Of a DNA stretch of 64,000 bases, positions 50,330 to 59,558 are shown in pieces; positions within the stretch are counted from its first letter, which is position 1, and each line of letters opens with the position of its first letter. A program made the position numbers and the translations under genes. The notes beneath the pieces were generated by a model that made no database searches, was not told the DNA's origin, and was given only the letters and a program-made list of their open reading frames with translations. The stretch comes from CAVQCT01 sp964520865 (GTDB lineage: Bacteria > Zixibacteria > MSB-5A5 > GN15 > FEB-12), in contig CAZFOY010000009.1 of NCBI GenBank assembly GCA_964520865.1, forward strand, positions 1 to 64,000. The letters are read 5' to 3'.

Positions 50330-51328
50330 TCACGGGCCGCTTCTCCTGGCTCGCTTGATACGCCGAATTGCCCGATTCTGCTCGGCATTCGTGCGTGAGA
50401 AATAGTGCCGTCCGTTCTCATCAGCTACAAAGAACAAGTAATCGGTCTGCTCAGGATTGAGGGCAGCCTGAATCGCCGCCAACCCGGGTGAATTTATCGG
50501 CGTCGGCGGGAGCCCTTTATGCAGGTAGGTATTGTAAGGGGTATCCCGACTGAGATCCTTACGATACAGCGGCCGATCAAGACCGCCCAGCCCGTAGATA
50601 ACCGTCGGATCAGCATCGAGCTTCATGTTCTTGCGAAGACGGTTGTGATAGACGGAGGAGACTACTGCTCTTTCATCGCTTCTTCCCGTCTCCGCTTCGA
50701 TAATCGAAGCCAGCTTTATGACGTCGTCCCGGCTCAGGCCGCCATCGATTGTCTGCGGCCAAATCTTGTCGGTTTTTTCGTGATACATTGTGATCATTTC
50801 GCTGACAGCGTCTTCGGCCGATGTTCCCCAGGGAAAATAATAGGTCTCAGGGAAAAGATACCCTTCCAGCGACGGGACCCGGTTTCTATCCAGGAACGCC
50901 GAATCGGAGCCAAGATTCACTATCGTCGCTGAATCGAGCTTGAGATCGGCGGCCAGCTCGGAGGCCGTTTTCCAGATGGTATTCCCCTCGGGAATAGTCA
51001 CTTTGATCCGTACGAAATCAGCGTCGGCCAGCCTCTTGAGAACCGACTTCGGTGAATTCGAGCCTCCGAAATCATATCGTCCGGGCGTCAGCTTTCGATC
51101 GACACCGCTGTACCGAGCGGCCAGCCGCGTGACAACAGCGGAGCTCACGACGCCCTTGTCGGCAAGCTCGTTCGCCACCTGGTGCATGGTTGTACCAGGC
51201 TTGATGATGATTGTTACAAGCTTTCCGTCCAGATCGGTCTCGTGGCTGTACAGAATATAGCCTCCGAGCGTAATCACGGCCACCAGGGCGGCGGCGGCAA
51301 TTACTATGCTTCGCAGAATCTTAGTCAT
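50330..51328 (-). CDS. mltG: Endolytic murein transglycosylase
   Basis: The 332-residue protein has one N-terminal transmembrane helix (residues 7-28), a LysM-like region, and the YceG/MltG catalytic domain. Motifs are 'LEGYLFPETYYFPWG', 'IKLASIIEAET' (catalytic Glu), 'SVYHNRLRKNMKLDADPT' and 'GLPPTPINSPGLAAIQAAL'. MltG cleaves nascent peptidoglycan strands and so sets glycan length. It lies 86 bp downstream of ruvX on the same strand; the mltG-ruvX pairing is common. Confidence 0.94.
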   Translation of the reverse strand: MTKILRSIVIAAAALVAVITLGGYILYSHETDLDGKLVTIIIKPGTTMHQVANELADKGVVSSAVVTRLAARYSGVDRKLTPGRYDFGGSNSPKSVLKRLADADFVRIKVTIPEGNTIWKTASELAADLKLDSATIVNLGSDSAFLDRNRVPSLEGYLFPETYYFPWGTSAEDAVSEMITMYHEKTDKIWPQTIDGGLSRDDVIKLASIIEAETGRSDERAVVSSVYHNRLRKNMKLDADPTVIYGLGGLDRPLYRKDLSRDTPYNTYLHKGLPPTPINSPGLAAIQAALNPEQTDYLFFVADENGRHYFSRTNAEQNRAIRRIKRARRSGP

Positions 51329-51414
51329 AGATATCTCTTATACAGTTGACTTCACCCCAATCATACTGCTGCAGATACGGCATTTCAAGTTTAATCATGC
51401 GGATGGAGGTGCCG

Positions 51415-51849
51415 CTAAATCGCCGGGTTCTCTTCGAGAAAGCGCTGAAGAATGATCACCGCGGCGAGGCGGTCGACCCGCCGTTTGTCGGACCCGGTCT
51501 TCTTGCCGTGGGCATGAAGGATCTTAGCTGCTTCGACCGAACTATGCCGCTCATCGACTTTATGTACCGGGCCGTCGTAGAGCCTGCTGATTCGTTCAAT
51601 GAACCGGTCGATTTCACGACACTTATCGCTTACATCACCGGAAGCGAGTAGTGGGTAGCCGAAGACAAGAGCGTCCGGTTTGTACTCGTCGAGAACCCTC
51701 GAGAGCTGTTCGAGAGCATCGGCAATAGACTTCACTTCAAGAGTCTTCAGCGCGGAGGCAATTATCCCCATCGGGTCGGATTTGGCCAATCCGATCCGTC
51801 GCGAACCGTAGTCGATCGCGAGAAAGGTTCTGTTGAGTTGCTGCGGCAT
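51415..51849 (-). CDS. ruvX: Putative pre-16S rRNA nuclease / Holliday junction resolvase
   Basis: The 144-residue YqgF/RuvX protein has an RNase H-like fold. 'LAIDYGSRRIGLAKSDP' carries the first catalytic Asp, 'ALVFGYPLLASGD' is a central strand, 'VDERHSSVEAAKIL' holds the middle acidic residues, and 'RVDRLAAVIILQRFLE' closes the site. The family processes the 5' end of 16S rRNA in E. coli and has been linked to junction resolution. Upstream lies a conserved secreted protein gene (80 bp). Confidence 0.93.
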   Translation of the reverse strand: MPQQLNRTFLAIDYGSRRIGLAKSDPMGIIASALKTLEVKSIADALEQLSRVLDEYKPDALVFGYPLLASGDVSDKCREIDRFIERISRLYDGPVHKVDERHSSVEAAKILHAHGKKTGSDKRRVDRLAAVIILQRFLEENPAI

Positions 51850-51929
51850 AGACGCAAGGTATCCTTCGAGAGTAAGTTAGTCAAGCTCGCAGGGGGGATA
51901 GCAGTCTGATAGGGATACGAACGACCCGA

Positions 51930-53204
51930 TCAGGTCTTCCGCTCTTTGCGTTTGGCCGCCGGGAAGAGAACATTGTTCAGGATGAGCCGATAGCCCGGAG
52001 AGTTCTTGTGAAGACTCAGGTCGGTCGGCGGATCTCCGACCATATGCCGATAGTCCTCGGGATCGTGACCCGACATGAAGGTAAACGTCCCTCGCCCGAG
52101 ATCGCCGTGGATATATCGGACCTCGTCGAAATTATCCGGTTCGCCGAGGATCGTCACGAATTTCTTAAGCAGCGACTTCCGGAATCCGGTCGTCTGTCCC
52201 ATGAATCCATCGACCGTGTTGACATGGTCCTGCACCAGCATTGTCGGTACCGGATCAAGCTTCGCGGCGAAATCGAACAGGTAGAAGTAGTCATCCTTTT
52301 CGGTCGGGAATCTCATCTGGCGTTCGGGGTAAGTATCGATGTCTGAGTGCTTGTACAGAAGCGGGTCGGTCGTTACGGTGAAGTTCTCAAAAGCGAAAGT
52401 CTTGCTGTAGTCGAGCTTCGAGTTGCAGTTGGGATCGACCGGATCACCGTCGAACTCGCGCGGTACAATATCCACGCCGTCCGCGGCGAGCGCGATATCT
52501 ATCGTCTCCGGCGCCGAACACATGGCGAACAGGAATCCTCCGCGCCGGACATAATCATAAATCGTCTTCGCCACGTCGAGCTTCATCAACGACACTTTGC
52601 TGTAGCCGAGCTTCTTCGCCATATCTTCATTTTCTTTGACATCGGCCTGGTACCAGAGCTGGTTTCTGAAGGCGGCGTAGAACTTACCGTACTGCCCGGT
52701 GAAATCTTCATGGTGGCAGTGCAGCCAATCGTAACCTTCGAGTTGCCCCTTGAGCACCTCTTCGTCCCAGACGACTGTGTACGGAATCTCAGCGTAAGTA
52801 AGCGCCAACGTGACGGCATCGTCCCAGGGCTGTTTCGAGGGCGGGGAGTAAACAGCAATCTTCGGAGCCTTCTCCAGTTCAACTCGCTCCATATTTTCAA
52901 CTTCGATCGTCCGGTAGATATCGGCGACCTGACCGGAGGTGACTTCCTGGGCCTTCACTCCTGCCAGCAGACACATGTTGGTGACTTCAGGTGAATAATC
53001 GATCAGGAATGAACCGCCGCGATAGTTCAGCAGCCATTGCGCCTTGATGTGCTTGGCCAGTGCCTTGTAGACGATACCGTAGGCCTTGAGATGGTCGGTC
53101 TGCGTCTTGTCCATGGGGATAAGGATCGAAGTGGCAAAAATCTGCGCGGGCAGAATCAGCACAAACAAAAGGAGAAGAAGTCTCTTCATATCTATTTGAT
53201 ACAT
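51930..53204 (-). CDS. Secreted conserved protein (annotated elsewhere as 'asparagine synthetase B')
   Basis: The 424-residue protein has a signal peptide and no asparagine-synthetase signature, despite that label on similar proteins in FCB genomes. It has a glutamine-amidotransferase-like flavodoxin fold. 'KIAVYSPPSKQPWDDAVT' and 'PYTVVWDEEVL' are followed by 'YDWLHCHHEDFTGQYGKF', and 'GGFLFAMCSAPETIDIAL' has a Cys in a nucleophile-elbow-like turn near residue 230. 'GRGTFTFMSGHDPEDYRH' near the C-terminus is unusual and looks like an active-site loop. Function unknown; an envelope role is likely. ATG 53204 or 53189 could start it, and neither has good spacing. It is between ruvX and lepA on the same strand. 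Confidence 0.72.
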   Translation of the reverse strand: MYQIDMKRLLLLLFVLILPAQIFATSILIPMDKTQTDHLKAYGIVYKALAKHIKAQWLLNYRGGSFLIDYSPEVTNMCLLAGVKAQEVTSGQVADIYRTIEVENMERVELEKAPKIAVYSPPSKQPWDDAVTLALTYAEIPYTVVWDEEVLKGQLEGYDWLHCHHEDFTGQYGKFYAAFRNQLWYQADVKENEDMAKKLGYSKVSLMKLDVAKTIYDYVRRGGFLFAMCSAPETIDIALAADGVDIVPREFDGDPVDPNCNSKLDYSKTFAFENFTVTTDPLLYKHSDIDTYPERQMRFPTEKDDYFYLFDFAAKLDPVPTMLVQDHVNTVDGFMGQTTGFRKSLLKKFVTILGEPDNFDEVRYIHGDLGRGTFTFMSGHDPEDYRHMVGDPPTDLSLHKNSPGYRLILNNVLFPAAKRKERKT

Positions 53205-53249
53205 CCCTACCGGATAATAGTTCTACAATTCTCTCCCGGGCCGTTCAAC

Positions 53250-55052
53250 CTATCGGTCGACCTTGAGCGCGGCCAGAAACGCTTCCTGGGGAATTTCTAC
53301 CCGGCCAAACTGCTTCATCCGCTTTTTCCCCTCTTTCTGCTTCTCCAGCAGCTTCCGCTTTCGGGAGATATCACCGCCGTAGCATTTCGCCGTAACGTTC
53401 TTCCTGAGCGGCTTGACCGTCGCACGGCTTATTATCCGATTGCCGATCGCAGCCTGAATAATGACCTCATACATTTGCCGCGGGATGAGCTGACGGAGCT
53501 TCTCGTTCATATTCAAGCCCCAGCTGTACGCCTTCTCCCGGTGGATGATCACTGAAAGAGCGTCGACCGGCTCTGTATTCAGAAGAATATCCAGTTTCAC
53601 CAGGTCGGATCGACGATAATACGGCAGGCCGTAGTCGAACGAAGCGTACCCCCGCGTTATCGATTTCAATTTATCGTAGAAATCGAAGATAATTTCAGAC
53701 AGCGGAAACGCATAGGAAATGCTCACGCGGCTGGTCGACAGATATTCCGTAGTCTTGTACTCTCCCCTGCGTTCTGTGCCAAGCTTCATAATGGCGCCTA
53801 TGTACTCATCAGGCACGATTACCTGGGCGTCGACATAAGGCTCCTCGACATGTTCGATTTCGACGGCGGGAGGCATTTTGGCCGGATTGTCGACAATGAT
53901 CATTTCGCCCTTGGTCGTGTAGACGTGGTATTCGACGTTGGGGACGGTGTTGATGATCGTCTGGCCGTACTCCCGCTCCAGCCGTTCGGTAATGATCTCC
54001 ATATGAAGCAGGCCGAGAAATCCAACTCGGAAACCGAATCCGAGGGCCGTAGATGATTCCGGACTGAACTTCAGCGAGGAATCGTTCAGTTTGAGCCGCT
54101 CCAGAGCCTCGCGCAGCTGGGTGAAATCTTCAGTGACGGCCGGATAGAGCCCTGAGAAAACCATCGGCTTGATATCAACGAACCCATCAAGCGGCTTCCC
54201 GGCCGGCCTTTCGGTGTGGGTGATCGTATCTCCGATACGAGTGTCGGCTACTTCGCGGATCGAAGCAAAGAAATAACCTACATCCCCAGCCTTAATTTCT
54301 TCGAGCGGGATAGTCGCCAGCCTGAGACAGCCGACCTCGTCCACATCGTAGCTCTTGCCGGTTGAGACGAATTTGACTTTGTCCCCTTTTCGCAACGTTC
54401 CATTCACCACCCGAACCACCGGCATTGCGCCCCGATAGCTGTCGAACACAGAGTCGAACACCATTGCCTGAAGCGGTGCTGATGGATCTCCGGTCGGCGG
54501 AGGGACCTTGTGAACGATCGCCTCGAGAAGCTCCGGGATACCTATGCCCATTTTGGCAGAGCAGTGCAACACTTCATCCGGGTCGCAGCCGAGTAGATCG
54601 ATGATTTCGTCTGCTACCTCGTTGGGACGGGCGTTGGGGAGATCTATTTTGTTGAGTACGGGAATTATGGCCAGGTCGTTTTCAAGTGCAAGATAGAGAT
54701 TTGACAGCGTCTGCGCTTCGATCCCCTGCGAAGCATCGACCACAAGCACCGCACCTTCGCACGCCGAAAGCGAGCGGCTGACTTCGTAGGTGAAATCGAC
54801 ATGCCCGGGGGTATCGATCAGGTTGAAATCGTACGTTTCCTTGTTCTGAGCCTGATACACGAGCCGTATCGCGTGCATCTTGATCGTGATGCCGCGCTCA
54901 CGCTCCAGATCCATGGAGTCGAGCACCTGGTCTTTCATCTGTCGATCGGTGAGGGTTCGGGTGACCTGAAGCAGCCGGTCGGCAAGAGTAGATTTGCCGT
55001 GGTCGATATGGGCTATAATCGAAAAGTTGCGTATGTGCGACAGATCGGCCAT
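53250..55052 (-). CDS. lepA: Elongation factor 4
   Basis: The 600-residue GTPase promotes back-translocation of stalled ribosomes. G1 is 'IIAHIDHGKSTLADRLL', G3 is 'DTPGHVDFTYEVSRSL', G4 is 'VLNKIDLPNARP' and the LepA-specific C-terminal domain ends in 'KLLEKQKEGKKRMKQFGRV'. Length and end match the family. A consensus-like promoter lies just upstream. Confidence 0.97.
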   Translation of the reverse strand: MADLSHIRNFSIIAHIDHGKSTLADRLLQVTRTLTDRQMKDQVLDSMDLERERGITIKMHAIRLVYQAQNKETYDFNLIDTPGHVDFTYEVSRSLSACEGAVLVVDASQGIEAQTLSNLYLALENDLAIIPVLNKIDLPNARPNEVADEIIDLLGCDPDEVLHCSAKMGIGIPELLEAIVHKVPPPTGDPSAPLQAMVFDSVFDSYRGAMPVVRVVNGTLRKGDKVKFVSTGKSYDVDEVGCLRLATIPLEEIKAGDVGYFFASIREVADTRIGDTITHTERPAGKPLDGFVDIKPMVFSGLYPAVTEDFTQLREALERLKLNDSSLKFSPESSTALGFGFRVGFLGLLHMEIITERLEREYGQTIINTVPNVEYHVYTTKGEMIIVDNPAKMPPAVEIEHVEEPYVDAQVIVPDEYIGAIMKLGTERRGEYKTTEYLSTSRVSISYAFPLSEIIFDFYDKLKSITRGYASFDYGLPYYRRSDLVKLDILLNTEPVDALSVIIHREKAYSWGLNMNEKLRQLIPRQMYEVIIQAAIGNRIISRATVKPLRKNVTAKCYGGDISRKRKLLEKQKEGKKRMKQFGRVEIPQEAFLAALKVDR

Positions 55053-55151
55053 TTGTTAAGCTCGTTTCCTTTACATCAAAAAGAACCCGACAAACCATTG
55101 CCGGGTGTCAGCTTACTCTCGTCAGTTTCTCGTGTATCACGACGGGGAGGC

Positions 55152-55180
55152 AAGATACCCTAATCCTTGGAGTTTGTCAA
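55152..55180 (-). promoter_or_regulatory. Sigma-70 promoter of lepA
   Basis: On the minus strand a perfect TTGACA (55180-55175), a 17-bp spacer and TATCTT (55157-55152) precede the lepA ATG by about 99 bases. There is no other gene in between. Confidence 0.7.
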
Positions 55181-55207
55181 TTGAGGATACACGGCGGACC
55201 GGGAGGG

Positions 55208-55969
55208 TTACTTCTTCAGGAAAGCGCCAAGCCGGTCGCGGAACTCGGCTTTGTTGATATCCGAGATCAGGATACCGTTGTAAGCGATTGAGATCTTGCT
55301 CGTTTCTTCGGAGACGACAATTACCACGGCGTCCGAAACTTCACTTACGCCGATCGCCGCCTTATGACGCATGCCGTACAGCTTGCTGTAACGGGGATTG
55401 CTCGTCAGCGGCAGCGATGCCGCGGCCGCGACAATATGCTCACCCGCTATGATAATGGCACCGTCGTGCAGCGGTGTGTAAGGTGTGAATAGGGTTATCA
55501 ACATCTCGGAAGAGAGTTCCGCGTTGATTTCCTTGCCGGTTTCGACGAAATTGCGAAGGCCAGTACGTCGCTCGATCACGATAAGACCTCCGTAACGAAG
55601 TTCGGAGAGGCGAAGGACCGCGCGGCTGACTTCTTCGACCGATTTCCTCTGTTCCAGCGAGACAAACCGCCTGAGCACCCGACTCTGACCGAATTGAGCA
55701 AGCACCGAACGGAGTTCCGGCTGAAAGACGATCACAAGGACAATAAGCCCGAAAGTCGCGAGATTCGAAAACAGCCAGGTGAGCCCTTCCAGCTGAAACC
55801 AGTAAGCGATAAACGCGACACCGAAAATCAGCGCGAGTCCGAATATGATCTGAACGGACCGCGTCCCTTTCACCAGCTTCAGAATCTGAAAAATGATAAA
55901 CGAAACGATCAGGACATCGACCAGATCCTTGATACCGAACTTGATGAAATCGATTTGAAAAAGAGTCAT
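55208..55969 (-). CDS. cdaA: Diadenylate cyclase CdaA (c-di-AMP synthase)
   Basis: The 253-residue protein has three N-terminal transmembrane helices (residues 10-80) and a DisA_N/DAC domain. The catalytic D-G-A is in 'PLHDGAIIIAGEHIV', and the R-H-x motif is in 'YGMRHKAAIG' (Lys in place of the usual third Arg). CdaA makes c-di-AMP from two ATP. It is translationally coupled to folP, whose stop overlaps its ATG (ATGA). This membrane type is the one found next to glmM in Firmicutes; here it follows folP. A TrkA_C protein, a known class of c-di-AMP receptor, lies at the right edge. Confidence 0.93.
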   Translation of the reverse strand: MTLFQIDFIKFGIKDLVDVLIVSFIIFQILKLVKGTRSVQIIFGLALIFGVAFIAYWFQLEGLTWLFSNLATFGLIVLVIVFQPELRSVLAQFGQSRVLRRFVSLEQRKSVEEVSRAVLRLSELRYGGLIVIERRTGLRNFVETGKEINAELSSEMLITLFTPYTPLHDGAIIIAGEHIVAAAASLPLTSNPRYSKLYGMRHKAAIGVSEVSDAVVIVVSEETSKISIAYNGILISDINKAEFRDRLGAFLKK

Positions 55970-56874
55970 CGGTTTCCTCTTACTGCCGCGACGACTTTAA
56001 GCGCCTCGACAGATTCCTTTACATCGTGCACCCTCACGATATTGGCACCGTTTAGAACTGCGGCCACCATCGATCCTATCGAGCCGCCGATTCTTTCCGA
56101 AGCTTCGTTATCGAGACCGGACAACATGCCAATGAACGACTTCCGGGATGTCCCGATCAGAATCGGCAGTCCGAGTTTCGTGAACTCACTCAAATTCGTC
56201 AGGATCTCAATATTGTCCGACAGTCTCTTGCCGAAACCGATTCCTGGATCGATTATGATCTTGCTCCGGTCAATTCCCTGATTCACGGCAAAGTCGATCC
56301 GCTCCCGAAAGAAGTCCATTATCTCTTTAATGCAATCGACATAATTCGGACTTACCTGCATATCCTTTGGACTTCCGAGCATATGCATCAGCACGACCGG
56401 TACTTTGTGCTCGGCCACCACCTGAGCCATCTCCGGATCGAATCGCAGAGCGGAAATATCGTTGACGATATCAGCCCCGGCATCGAGCGCAGCACGGGCG
56501 GTTGCCGCAGACGTGGTATCGACTGAGATGGGGATTCGAAGCTCCGGCCTGACCGCTTCGATCACCGGGATTACCCTCCGAATTTCTTCGGTCGGCGTCA
56601 CTGGACTTGAACCGGGTCGGGTCGATTCTCCGCCAATATCGAGTATATCCGCCCCTTCGTCCCGGATCTGGAGAGCCCGGTCCTTTGCGCTTTCAAAGGT
56701 TTGGAATTTCCCACCATCCGAAAACGAATCAGGGGTAACGTTGAGGATACCCATGACGAGTGGGCGGCTCAGCGGGAGTTGTTGGCCCGCCTTTAGCGGG
56801 ATCACCGGCTTAAGTTCTTCTTTTCTTGTAAGTGTTTCTTTTGCCATGACTTGTGTGCGCTCGTAAGTCAACAT
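55966..56874 (-). CDS. folP: Dihydropteroate synthase
   Basis: The 302-residue TIM-barrel enzyme joins p-aminobenzoate to dihydropterin pyrophosphate. Motifs are 'PLVMGILNVTPDSFSDGG', 'DILDIGGESTRPGS', 'VNDISALRFDPEM', 'IIIDPGIGFGK' and 'LIGTSRKSFIGML'. A start at ATG 56874 is used; an ATG at 56847 is also possible and neither has a clear ribosome-binding site. It overlaps cdaA by four bases and lies downstream of ftsH, beyond the ftsH terminator. Confidence 0.96.
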   Translation of the reverse strand: MLTYERTQVMAKETLTRKEELKPVIPLKAGQQLPLSRPLVMGILNVTPDSFSDGGKFQTFESAKDRALQIRDEGADILDIGGESTRPGSSPVTPTEEIRRVIPVIEAVRPELRIPISVDTTSAATARAALDAGADIVNDISALRFDPEMAQVVAEHKVPVVLMHMLGSPKDMQVSPNYVDCIKEIMDFFRERIDFAVNQGIDRSKIIIDPGIGFGKRLSDNIEILTNLSEFTKLGLPILIGTSRKSFIGMLSGLDNEASERIGGSIGSMVAAVLNGANIVRVHDVKESVEALKVVAAVRGNR

Positions 56875-56941
56875 AAAGGGTTGGCTATCATGAAATCAAG
56901 CCAAATATAGTCGCCTGGACGACTAACCTTCCGATTGGCAC

Positions 56942-56969
56942 AAAAAAAAGGCAGCCAATTCTGGCTGCC
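56942..56969 (-). terminator. Intrinsic terminator of the tilS-hpt-ftsH unit
   Basis: On the minus strand GGCAGCCA and TGGCTGCC arms with a 4-base loop are followed by eight T. It lies 24 bp past the ftsH stop. Confidence 0.9.
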
Positions 56970-56992
56970 TCTAACTTCAAATGGAATTCTGG

Positions 56993-58945
56993 CTATCTAT
57001 CGGTCGTCGGCACCGGAACCTCGACTTGTTCCTCGTCTCCCGGAGCCCGGCCGATAATGGCGTCGACTTCACGGCTGTCCACGATCTCCTTCTCCAGAAG
57101 CGTCTTGGCCAGCGTATGGAGTTTGTCGATATGCTTCGTCAGAATGTCGTGAGCCTTTTGCTCAGCCTTCTCTACAAACGACCTGACCTCGGTGTCGATA
57201 ATCACCGCCGTCGCTTCCGAGAAATCCTGATGTTGCTGGATCTCCCGGCCGAGGAAGATGTGCTCTTCGGTCTTGCCGAAAGTGGTCGGGCCGAGCTTCT
57301 CTGACATTCCCCAGTTGCAGACCATCTTGCGGGCAAGCTTGGTCGCCCGTTCGAGATCGTTGCCGGCGCCGGTATCGAGCTGGTTGAATACCAGCAATTC
57401 GGCCACCCGTCCGCCCATAAGAACAGCCAGTGTCGATTCCAGATACTCTTTCGAATGAGTATGTCTCTCATCCACCGGCAGCGATTGCGTCACGCCGAGC
57501 GCCATACCGCGTGGAATAATCGTTACTTTGTGTATAGGATCTGCCTTTGGCAGGTACTTGGCCACAAGAGTATGGCCGGCTTCGTGGTAGGCGATCACTT
57601 CTTTTTCGTCATCGCTGATCACCATCGATTTCCTCGCCGACCCCATGAGGACCTTGTCCTTGGCTTCCTCGAAATCATCCATACCGACCGCATCGCGATT
57701 ACGCCGGGCCGCAAGCAGGGCAGCTTCGTTCACCATATTGGCGATATCGGCGCCTGACATACCGGGAGTGCCGCGGGCGAGAATAGAGAGGTCAACATCG
57801 TTTCCCAATTTGATCTTGCGCACATGTACTTTGAGAATCCCTTCCCGGCCCTTTAGATCGGGAGTAGCGACGACGATCTGTCGGTCGAATCTTCCCGGGC
57901 GCAGGAGAGCCGGATCGAGAACGTCCGGTCGGTTGGTCGCCGCAACGAGGATGACCCCCTCGTTCGTGTCGAAACCATCCATCTCAACCAGCAATTGATT
58001 GAGGGTTTGCTCTCGTTCGTCGTGGCCGCCGCCTAATCCGGCGCCGCGATGACGCCCGACCGCATCGATCTCATCTATAAAGATGATGCAAGGGGCATTC
58101 TTCTTCCCCTGATCGAACAGATCTCTGACACGACTTGCACCGACACCGACAAACATCTCGACAAAATCCGATCCGGACATCGAGAAGAACGGCACTCCGG
58201 CCTCGCCGGCAACTGCACGGGCGAGCAAAGTTTTGCCTGTTCCGGGAGGACCGAGCAGCAAGGCTCCTTTGGGAATCTTGCCGCCGAGCTTTTGGAATTT
58301 GCCCGGCTCTTTAAGAAATTCGATAATCTCCTGCAGCTCTTCTTTCGCTTCATCGGCCCCGGCAACATCGGCGAACGTCACCTTCGGACGTTCATCCGTA
58401 AGAAGTTTCGCTTTGCTCTTGCCGAAAGTGAAGAGGCCTTTGGCGCCACCGCCTCCCTGCATCTGGCGAATGAAAAACAGCCAGATCAGAATCAGGATGA
58501 TCCAGGGGGCCGCGGCCGCCAGATAGGAGAACAGGTTCGGGCTCTGATCTTTGGCGACAATCTTGACGTCCTTCGCCTGCAGCTTGTTCACCAGGTCGTA
58601 ATTGACGTCGGCGAACGGGATCTGGGTCTTGAACTTGGTCACCGCCTGGTGGACATTCCCCGAGGTGAACTTGGTCGCCTTCTTCAAGACACCCTGTATT
58701 TTGGTATCCTCGAAAGTAACTTCGCTGATATTGTTGTCACTCATCTGGGCCAGAAAATCGGTATAGGTGATATCGGCCGAATCCTGGTTCATACTGCTGA
58801 AATAGGAATAGATGATGTAGACAACCAGGAAGAGCGTAATCCAGAAGATGGCCGCTTTGCCCGGTCCCTTCCAGTTCAACTGATCTTTGGGAGATCGGTC
58901 TTTTCTGCCCTTGTCAGGTTGCTGTCGATTATTCAAATCTGCCAC
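56993..58945 (-). CDS. ftsH: ATP-dependent zinc metalloprotease FtsH
   Basis: The 650-residue membrane AAA+ protease has a transmembrane helix near residues 31-50, a periplasmic domain, and a second helix near 138-158. The ATPase has 'GPPGTGKTLLARAVAGEAG', 'CIIFIDEIDAVG' and the second region of homology 'ATNRPDVLDPALLRPGRFDR'. The protease has the zinc site 'HEAGH' near residue 450. Start is GTG 58945 with GGAG five bases upstream. FtsH degrades membrane and regulatory proteins. tilS-hpt-ftsH order is conserved in many phyla. A promoter lies in the hpt-ftsH spacer. Confidence 0.97.
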   Translation of the reverse strand: MADLNNRQQPDKGRKDRSPKDQLNWKGPGKAAIFWITLFLVVYIIYSYFSSMNQDSADITYTDFLAQMSDNNISEVTFEDTKIQGVLKKATKFTSGNVHQAVTKFKTQIPFADVNYDLVNKLQAKDVKIVAKDQSPNLFSYLAAAAPWIILILIWLFFIRQMQGGGGAKGLFTFGKSKAKLLTDERPKVTFADVAGADEAKEELQEIIEFLKEPGKFQKLGGKIPKGALLLGPPGTGKTLLARAVAGEAGVPFFSMSGSDFVEMFVGVGASRVRDLFDQGKKNAPCIIFIDEIDAVGRHRGAGLGGGHDEREQTLNQLLVEMDGFDTNEGVILVAATNRPDVLDPALLRPGRFDRQIVVATPDLKGREGILKVHVRKIKLGNDVDLSILARGTPGMSGADIANMVNEAALLAARRNRDAVGMDDFEEAKDKVLMGSARKSMVISDDEKEVIAYHEAGHTLVAKYLPKADPIHKVTIIPRGMALGVTQSLPVDERHTHSKEYLESTLAVLMGGRVAELLVFNQLDTGAGNDLERATKLARKMVCNWGMSEKLGPTTFGKTEEHIFLGREIQQHQDFSEATAVIIDTEVRSFVEKAEQKAHDILTKHIDKLHTLAKTLLEKEIVDSREVDAIIGRAPGDEEQVEVPVPTTDR

Positions 58946-58982
58946 TTATGCTCCATTTCGTTCAATTGTCTCTCTGTCAATC

Positions 58983-59012
58983 ATTATACAGCGGAAATTG
59001 TTCTCTATTCAA
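58983..59012 (-). promoter_or_regulatory. Promoter of ftsH
   Basis: On the minus strand TTGAAT (59012-59007) and a perfect TATAAT (58988-58983) are separated by 18 bp. The GTG start of ftsH follows about 37 bases after the -10 element. Confidence 0.6.
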
Positions 59013-59036
59013 CCATATCGGGAGATCTGGCGGAAA

Positions 59037-59558
59037 CTACATGTCTATCAGTTTGCCTATGAACGGAAGATTTCGGTACTTCTGCGTATTGTCGAGACCA
59101 AAACCGATCACGAACTCATTCCCGAGCGAAAATCCTTTGTATTTCACGTTGAGCCTGGACCGGTGACTACCCGGCTTGTCGATCAGTGTAACAATTTCCA
59201 CCGAGGCCGGTTCCTGTTTGTTCACGGTCTCGAGAATGGAGATGGCCGTTCTTCCGGACTCCACCACACCTTCGACAATCAGGACATGGCGATCCCGCAG
59301 CGAGATCGGGATCGGACTGCCGAAAACAACTTCCTGCTCGGGCCGGGTCCCCTTGCGATAGGAGGCGGCGGCAATGAATTCAATTTCGAGAGGAAGATTG
59401 ATCTGGCGGATCAGGTCGGACAGAAAGACCATACATCCTTTGAGAACACCTACGAGCACCGGCTTTTTGTCGGCATAGTCGTTCGTGATCTGGCGACCGA
59501 GCTGACTGATACGATGGGCTATTTCCTTCTGGTCCAGCAGCAGCTCAAACGGCTTCAT
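59037..59558 (-). CDS. hpt: Hypoxanthine phosphoribosyltransferase
   Basis: The 173-residue purine salvage enzyme makes IMP/GMP from hypoxanthine/guanine and PRPP. 'PVLVGVLKGCMVFLSDLIRQ' and 'IEFIAAASYRKGT' match the family. The PRPP loop is unusual: V-E-D-I-[IV]-D-[ST]-G is common, and here it reads 'VLIVEGVVESGRTAIS', so the second acidic ligand is Gly and the general-base Asp is Glu. Activity may be altered, or the specificity different. I start at ATG 59558 (13 bases inside the end of tilS); the upstream frame to 59588 begins with TTG. Confidence 0.87.
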   Translation of the reverse strand: MKPFELLLDQKEIAHRISQLGRQITNDYADKKPVLVGVLKGCMVFLSDLIRQINLPLEIEFIAAASYRKGTRPEQEVVFGSPIPISLRDRHVLIVEGVVESGRTAISILETVNKQEPASVEIVTLIDKPGSHRSRLNVKYKGFSLGNEFVIGFGLDNTQKYRNLPFIGKLIDM

